Position numbers and translations under genes: made by a program. From assembly GCA_013152825.1 (NCBI GenBank), contig JAADFP010000063.1, forward strand, positions 1-18,671: a stretch of 18,671 nucleotides of DNA, written 5' to 3'. This stretch comes from Caldisericota bacterium (GTDB taxonomy: Bacteria; CAIJMQ01; JAADFP01). The notes beneath the pieces were generated by a model, which saw only the letters and a list, made by a program, of their open reading frames with translations, was not told the DNA's origin and did no database searches. Positions 14,867 through 18,671 of the stretch are shown here, piece by piece (within the stretch, counting starts at the first letter, position 1; every line of letters starts with the position of its first letter).

Positions 14867-15133
14867 ATGGAGAAGCTAAATGGTTTTGTTGGTAAGACAA
14901 TAGTTGTGGATACAGATGCCCGCTGGGTATACATAGGAACACTTAAACAGGCAGGTAAAGATTTTTTAATCCTGGAGAATGCAGATGCCCATGACCTGCA
15001 GGATACTATATCCACGCGGGAAGAGTATGTCCGGAGCAGCAGAATGAATGGCGTGGTGGTCAACAGGAAAGAGGTATGGATTAAAGAGAGTAAAATAGTA
15101 GGGGTAAGTCTTCTGGAAGATGTTATTCCGTGA
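14867..15133 (+). CDS. Small uncharacterised protein, possibly Sm-like beta barrel
   Basis: This 88-residue protein starts LNGFVGKTIVVDTDARWVYIGTLKQAGKDFLILENADAHD. The order helix, then strands carrying V-x-V-D-T and Y-x-G-T-L, then F-L-x-L-x-N-A, resembles the Sm1 motif of LSm/Hfq-like barrels, where the strand after the G-T-L turn is followed by a conserved acidic residue. A second strand pair (GVVVNRKEVWIKESKIVGVSLLED) could be the Sm2 part. That is an inference from pattern, not a recognised family. There is no signal peptide. The start ATG coincides with the predicted transcription start. It lies 75 bp before plsY on the same strand. The frame is conserved-looking and well formed, so the gene is probably real; RNA binding is only a possibility. 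Confidence 0.7.
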   Translation: MEKLNGFVGKTIVVDTDARWVYIGTLKQAGKDFLILENADAHDLQDTISTREEYVRSSRMNGVVVNRKEVWIKESKIVGVSLLEDVIP

Positions 15134-15208
15134 GATAGCATATAAATCGGATGCAGGAATAATCAGATAAATTGCATGTGAAAAAGTGAGGTAGCTGGCC
15201 AATTTAGG

Positions 15209-15833
15209 ATGTATAAGTTAATATTTTCTCTTTTACTCGGTTATCTTTTTGGCTCTTTGCCCTTTGCCGTTATTGTTTCTTGGCTTAAAGGAATAAATAT
15301 ACGTGAAGTAGGGACCAAAAACCCCGGAGCAGCCAACGTTTACAGGGAAGTGGGCAAACCGTATGGGATACTGGTGTGGATACTGGATACCCTGAAAGGG
15401 GTAGTTCCCATGATTATTGCCAACACAGTCTTTCATCTGCCTTTCCTGATAGTGGCTGCTAGCGGTTCCCTGGCCATTGCCGGCCATTGCTGGAGCATTT
15501 TCCTCGGGTTTAAAGGCGGCAAGGGAGTGGCTACCATGGGAGGGGTTACCCTTTCTTTTTCCCATAATTTTCCCCATAGGCGCTTTACTTTATTTCTGGG
15601 TGCAAAAAACAGGAAGAAAACCTGGGATAATCTATACTGCTTTTCTCATTTTCTTTGCCGCTATCTTTCTCTTCTACCAGACAAATTTTCTTTCTCCCTT
15701 TATATCCTATTATTTCTTTCCCCTTAAGAAATGGCTGGAAATAGTACTTTCGCTTGTTATTCTCTTTACTGTTTCCTTTTCTGCCAATGTAAGCACTATA
15801 AGGGAGGTAAGAGGGACCTGGGGTAAAAGATGA
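15209..15833 (+). pseudogene. plsY: Acyl-phosphate:glycerol-3-phosphate acyltransferase, interrupted by an apparent one-base frameshift
   Basis: PlsY is an inner-membrane enzyme that moves an acyl group from acyl phosphate to glycerol 3-phosphate, the first step of phospholipid synthesis. The first frame gives GYLFGSLPFAVIVSWLKG, REVGTKNPGAANVYREVGKPYG, an LDTLKG box and GHCWSIFLGFKGGKGVATMGG, all PlsY landmarks. After about residue 115 it turns into non-family sequence and stops at 15727. The family-like hydrophobic sequence (FPIGALLYFWVQKTGRKPGIIYTAF and so on) continues in the +1 frame to a TGA at 15831-15833. Removing one T from the run at 15556-15560 joins the two into 207 residues, the normal length. 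The second-frame stop overlaps the next ATG as ATGA, so that C-terminus is the intended one. Sequencing error, a real mutation, or +1 slippage at CCC-C (15572-15575) are the options. Confidence 0.85.
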
Positions 15834-16816
15834 AGGCAGCGTTTTTCTATCCCTCTTCTGGTTTTCGCCTGGAAGAGCTGTCTACACCGGAGCTCCGGGA
15901 GGGTGAAGCTCTCCTGGAAGTAAAATCCTGCGGGATATGCGGGACAGACCTTTTCAAGGTTAGGGAAGGGAAAAAGAGCCAGGTTTTAGGACATGAGGTC
16001 TCAGGTGTTATCCAGGAAGTAAAGGGAGAGGCCCCCTTTTCAGTGGGGGAAAGAGTTTTTGTGGCCCATCATATTCCCTGTTTTTTATGCCGGTACTGCC
16101 GGCACGGAAACTTTTCTCTCTGTTCCCAGTTCCAGCAGACAAATATTTATCCGGGAGGCTTCTCTCAACTTATCAGAATCCCGCGGGTAAACCTCCAGCA
16201 GGGGACTCTTTCTTTGCCTTCATTTCTTTCTTTTGATGAGGCTACTCTTATTGAGCCGTTTGCCTGTGTCTTGAGAAATATCAAGAGAATAAAACCCCAT
16301 CCCGAAGATGAGATATTGATTATTGGGGGCGGGCCAGCGGGCATAATGCATGTAATCTTACTGAATCTTTTAGGCATAAAAAGAATTGATGTGGTAGAAA
16401 TACAGGAGGAGAGAAAAGTTTATCTTAAAAAATTTCCAGCAGATAATATTCTCAGTCCTGGAGAGGGGAAAAAAGACTATGACATCGCCATAGTTTGCGC
16501 GGGAAATTTTCCTGCTATCCAGGAGGGATTAAAAAGCATCAGGAAAGGGGGGATTCTTAATATATTTGCCCAGGTGCCAGAAAATGCCAGGCTGGATATT
16601 TCTCCCAATCAAATATACTTCGAGTCCACCTTTATCGGAACTTACTCTTCTTCTCCTGTTGAACAGAGAGAGGTACTGGAGCTTTTAAGGGAAGGAAAGA
16701 TAAAGGCAGCTTCTCTTATCACTCATACTTTCCCTCTCTTGAAAATCCAGGAGGCAATAAGCATTGCCCTGAAAGGAAAAGAATCATGCAAAATAATAAT
16801 TCATCCCCAGGAATGA
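15830..16816 (+). CDS. Zinc-dependent medium-chain dehydrogenase, short form
   Basis: This 328-residue MDR-superfamily protein has catalytic zinc ligands Cys37 (CGICGTD) and His55-Glu56 (GHE). The structural zinc cysteines are 84, 87, 90 and 98. An IEPF segment carries Glu142, and the Rossmann motif GGGPAG is at 166-171, followed about 20 residues later by VVEIQ with an acidic residue suggesting NAD. It is about 15-20 residues shorter than the other two dehydrogenases here, with a shorter catalytic-domain loop after Cys37 and fewer residues in the Rossmann part. Its ATG overlaps the plsY second-frame stop as ATGA and its TGA overlaps the next dehydrogenase's ATG, so all three are co-translated. 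The substrate is probably a polyol, amino alcohol or sugar alcohol, but it cannot be told. Confidence 0.9.
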   Translation: MKAAFFYPSSGFRLEELSTPELREGEALLEVKSCGICGTDLFKVREGKKSQVLGHEVSGVIQEVKGEAPFSVGERVFVAHHIPCFLCRYCRHGNFSLCSQFQQTNIYPGGFSQLIRIPRVNLQQGTLSLPSFLSFDEATLIEPFACVLRNIKRIKPHPEDEILIIGGGPAGIMHVILLNLLGIKRIDVVEIQEERKVYLKKFPADNILSPGEGKKDYDIAIVCAGNFPAIQEGLKSIRKGGILNIFAQVPENARLDISPNQIYFESTFIGTYSSSPVEQREVLELLREGKIKAASLITHTFPLLKIQEAISIALKGKESCKIIIHPQE

Positions 16817-17835
16817 AGGTAGCGATTCTCTACGGTAAAGAAACATTACGCATAGAAAAGAGAGAAATACCTGCACCGGGAGAGGGAGAAGTGCTGGTCA
16901 GGATTAAAACTGCTTTGACCTGTGGTACAGATGCCAAGGTTTACTTACGGGGAGGACATCCCAGGATGATTACCCCACCTTCTCCCTTCGGCCATGAATT
17001 TTCTGGAGAGATAGTAAAGGTAGGGAAAGGGGTAGATAGGTGGAAAGAAGGAATGAGAATAATGGCAGTGAATTCTGCTCCCTGCTTTTCCTGCTATTAC
17101 TGCAAAAGGGAGGAGTATTCGCTCTGTGAAGACCTGCTTTTCCTCAATGGTGCCTACGCGGAATACCTCCTCATCCCGGAACGCATTGTAAGATATAATG
17201 TATATCCATTGCCTGATTCCCTCTCCTTTGCAGAGGGAGCGTTCCTGGAACCTTTTGCCTGCGTTCTGCATGGAATAGAAAAAATAGGGGTCAAGACAGG
17301 CAACTGGGTTTCTGTAATAGGCTGCGGCCCAATAGGGCTGCTTTTTCTTCTCATCCTTAAAGCAAAAGGCACCCGGGTAATAATGATAGACAGAATTCTG
17401 GAGAGGATGGAGAAGGCAAAAGAACTGGGTGCAGACCTGGTTTTAATGGGAAAAGAAGGGGTAGAAGAAGGAGTAAGAAATATTACCCCCCAGAAAAAAG
17501 GTGTGGATATCTCCATAGAAGCCGTGGGAAATCCTTCTACCTGGGAACAAAGCATAAAATTGGTCAGAAAAGGAGGCAAAGTACTCTTGTTTGGCGGATG
17601 TGCTCCAGGGACCAGTTTTACTCTTGATACCCACTTCCTTCATTACCATGAAATTACTGTTAAGGGAGTGTTTCACCATACTCCACCTATAGTTAAGAGA
17701 GCCTACGAAATCCTCAGAGATAGGATTATTGATGTGCAACCTTTAATTACGGAAAAGCTCCCTCTGGAAGAATTAGGAAAAGCGCTGCAAAATATGATAA
17801 AAAAGAGTGGGATTAAAACTGCAATATTGCCTTGA
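16813..17835 (+). CDS. Zinc-dependent medium-chain dehydrogenase, tandem partner
   Basis: This 340-residue MDR-superfamily dehydrogenase has catalytic zinc ligands Cys37 (LTCGTD), His61-Glu62 (GHE) and Glu146 (LEPF). Structural zinc ligands are Cys91, Cys94, Cys97 and Cys105, and GCGPIG is at 170-175. IMIDRILERMEKAKELGAD follows, whose Asp is typical of NAD-dependent members. The frame is open nine codons further up, but the ATG at 16813 is chosen because it gives the family N-terminus (MKVAILYGKE) and the usual ATGA overlap. The two tandem enzymes differ clearly in sequence, so they may act on consecutive intermediates or form a heteromer; neither is shown. There is no terminator before the next gene, which has its own promoter 2 bp after this stop. 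Confidence 0.91.
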   Translation: MKVAILYGKETLRIEKREIPAPGEGEVLVRIKTALTCGTDAKVYLRGGHPRMITPPSPFGHEFSGEIVKVGKGVDRWKEGMRIMAVNSAPCFSCYYCKREEYSLCEDLLFLNGAYAEYLLIPERIVRYNVYPLPDSLSFAEGAFLEPFACVLHGIEKIGVKTGNWVSVIGCGPIGLLFLLILKAKGTRVIMIDRILERMEKAKELGADLVLMGKEGVEEGVRNITPQKKGVDISIEAVGNPSTWEQSIKLVRKGGKVLLFGGCAPGTSFTLDTHFLHYHEITVKGVFHHTPPIVKRAYEILRDRIIDVQPLITEKLPLEELGKALQNMIKKSGIKTAILP

Positions 17836-17837
17836 AC

Positions 17838-17866
17838 TTGACAAGAGCAGCTAAATAGTTTTTAAT
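17838..17866 (+). promoter_or_regulatory. Strong sigma-70-type promoter of the CxxDG protein gene
   Basis: A perfect TTGACA (17838-17843), a 17-bp spacer and TTTAAT (17861-17866, 5 of 6 against TATAAT) stand directly after the dehydrogenase stop codon. The transcript would start near 17873. This is the best match to the housekeeping consensus in the window and implies separate, probably high, expression. Confidence 0.7.
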
Positions 17867-17871
17867 TTATC

Positions 17872-17880
17872 AAAAGGAGG
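17872..17880 (+). promoter_or_regulatory. Ribosome binding site that fixes the start at 17888
   Basis: AAAAGGAGG ends 7 bp before the ATG at 17888 but only 1 bp before an in-frame TTG at 17882, so the ATG is the start. The predicted transcription start falls at the edge of this site, so the leader is very short. Confidence 0.7.
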
Positions 17881-17887
17881 TTTGAAG

Positions 17888-18262
17888 ATGAAGGGTAAAA
17901 TCATTGTTCTGGCTATTGTGATACTCTTGGCGGTGGGTTTTATAGTTAAACAGGCGATTCCCAAAAAATATACCTATGAAGCAGTACTCCTAGATACTGA
18001 AGCAAAAGTGCTCTACAAGGCTAAGATACCTCTCGGAGTGAAATTCCCCATAAAGAGCCCTTATAGTGGTAAAAAGACTGCATATCCTGCTTATCAATGT
18101 GCAAAAGATGGTACTATTTTCCCCTATGTTCCTCCTCCTCCCCCCAAAGAGGGCGAAGAGGTCTCTCCTGACTATGGAATACCAAAATGCCCCAAGGATG
18201 GTTCTCTGGATGTAGATGTCCCCATACTCCCTGAAGGCAAGACCTTTATAAAATTAAAGTAA
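17888..18262 (+). CDS. Membrane-anchored protein with two CxxDG motifs, unknown function
   Basis: This predicted protein of 124 residues has a single N-terminal membrane helix (IIVLAIVILLAVGFIV, about residues 4-19), either an uncleaved anchor or a signal peptide, and a soluble part outside the cytoplasm. That part has a strand-rich stretch (YTYEAVLLDTEAKVLYKAKIPLG), a basic SPYSGKKTAYPAY segment, then YQCAKDGTIFPYV, a proline run, and IPKCPKDGSLDVDV. The two CxxDG knuckles look like the CxxCG knuckles of a zinc ribbon with the second cysteine replaced by aspartate in both, so a metal or disulfide role is possible. It has its own promoter, strong ribosome site and terminator. I know no function for it. 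Confidence 0.75.
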   Translation: MKGKIIVLAIVILLAVGFIVKQAIPKKYTYEAVLLDTEAKVLYKAKIPLGVKFPIKSPYSGKKTAYPAYQCAKDGTIFPYVPPPPPKEGEEVSPDYGIPKCPKDGSLDVDVPILPEGKTFIKLK

Positions 18263-18289
18263 TGCTATAAAAGAATAATATCTTTTTAT

Positions 18290-18331
18290 CAGGCATCTCC
18301 TCTCTGCGGAGTGGGAGGTGCCTGGTTTTTT
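18290..18331 (+). terminator. Strong intrinsic terminator
   Basis: CAGGCATCTCC (18290-18300) pairs with GGAGGTGCCTG (18314-18324) as an 11-bp stem with one T-G wobble, followed by six T residues at 18326-18331. It ends the single-gene transcript of the CxxDG protein 27 bp after its stop. Confidence 0.9.
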
Positions 18332-18342
18332 ATTATCCCTCT

Positions 18343-18380
18343 CCCGATTTATATCGGGACAGGCTGACAGATAGGGCTGG
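18343..18380 (+). repeat. Hairpin repeat module H, copy 2
   Basis: CCCGATTTATATCGGG (18343-18358) is a 6-bp stem with a 4-base loop. ACAGGC, TGACAG and GGGCTGG follow. It is the inverted counterpart of 14448-14490 and starts just after the terminator. Confidence 0.7.
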
Positions 18381-18382
18381 CA

Positions 18383-18552
18383 TCGGGATAAACCCTAAAC
18401 CTTCCGAAGGAATCCCGGACACTCCATATACCTTCTTCAACAAACCCTAAACACTAAATCCAAAACACTAAATAAACTCAAGATCTAAATCCTAAAACTC
18501 CAACCCTGAACCACGTGGGATTCAGGGTAAAACTTCCTCCCGGGGTACCAGG
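18383..18552 (-). repeat. Repeat modules T and K with heptamer array, copy 2
   Basis: The 18263-18671 stretch has no gene. After the terminator and module H it holds, read on the minus strand, module K (18529-18552), then ten 7-base words in exact phase at 18442-18511 (AAACCCT, AAACACT, AAATCCA and variants on the plus strand), a CCTTCCGAAGG palindrome (18400-18410), and module T (18383-18400). It is the inverted counterpart of 14707-14789. Confidence 0.7.
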
Positions 18553-18570
18553 AAACCAACTCACTGCTCC

Positions 18571-18618
18571 CCAGTCTATATATGGTGTAACTCGTAAATC
18601 GGTTGAGGTTGCGCCGCT
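18571..18618 (+). repeat. Diverged interspersed repeat, copy B
   Basis: Starts CCAGTCTA and contains TAACTCGTAAATCGGT and GGTTG. It aligns in the same orientation with 12541-12590. It may continue past the window edge, so its full length is unknown. Confidence 0.6.
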
Positions 18619-18671
18619 GGAAACGTCATACGTAGTTCGTCCACCGTCCTTCCCCACCTATTCCCCCCCTT

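Noticed and set aside
14749..15141. 130-codon open frame on the minus strand over the small-protein gene
   Set aside because: It is serine- and leucine-rich without domains, runs into the repeat mosaic, and is the mirror of the 14867 gene.
14867..18262. Transposon or genomic island bounded by the inverted mosaics
   Set aside because: No transposase, integrase, target-site duplication or change in codon style is visible; the flanks are repeat mosaics, not simple terminal repeats.

Overview
The window looks like a chromosomal segment from an uncultured bacterium. Base composition is moderate and gene packing is tight, with many 4-bp ATGA/GTGA overlaps. A prepilin-like protein carries the H-x-GG-x-N-x-L-x-ADGHV tail motif common in Planctomycetes, Omnitrophota and related candidate phyla. 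Signal peptidase I, PlsY, PurB and GmhA show it is bacterial. A PVC-like or candidate-phylum host is an inference from gene style only. I see no rRNA, tRNA, CRISPR array, transposase or phage gene.

Bases 1-6176 are all minus strand and read leftward as one set: gmhA, a CBM9-like domain protein, an iron-sulfur-flavoprotein-like flavodoxin, two tandem related GT4 glycosyltransferases, a GT-A enzyme resembling mannosylglycerate or glucosyl-3-phosphoglycerate synthases, and a GT4 enzyme cut by the window edge. The last four overlap one another, so they are probably translated together and build a glycan or glycosylated solute. Bases 6205-9833 are plus strand and also overlap end to start: a pseudopilin-like protein, a membrane HD-GYP phosphodiesterase, adenylosuccinate lyase (purB) and a family-4 uracil-DNA glycosylase. 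The two sets diverge from a 28-bp gap holding a 9-bp perfect inverted repeat.

Bases 9839-12445 are minus strand: a small helical protein of unknown function, then a Mth938-family protein, a flavodoxin, an unknown 251-residue protein and a stand-alone receiver. Signal peptidase I and a zinc-dependent medium-chain dehydrogenase follow at 12676-14287, also minus. The plus-strand block 14867-18262 holds a small possibly Sm-like protein, plsY broken by an apparent one-base frameshift, two tandem zinc dehydrogenases, and a membrane-anchored protein with two CxxDG motifs that has its own strong promoter, ribosome site and terminator.

The most unusual feature is the non-coding DNA on both sides of that last block (14340-14829 and 18332-18671). 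It is built from degenerate arrays of 7-base words plus three short modules (a CCCGAT hairpin module, a GGTACC module and a TTTAGGGTT-ATCCCGA module). These recur in inverted orientation and in a cyclically permuted order. A further diverged ~50-bp repeat links 12541-12590 with 18571-18618. Several promoters appear to sit directly on start codons, suggesting leaderless mRNAs.
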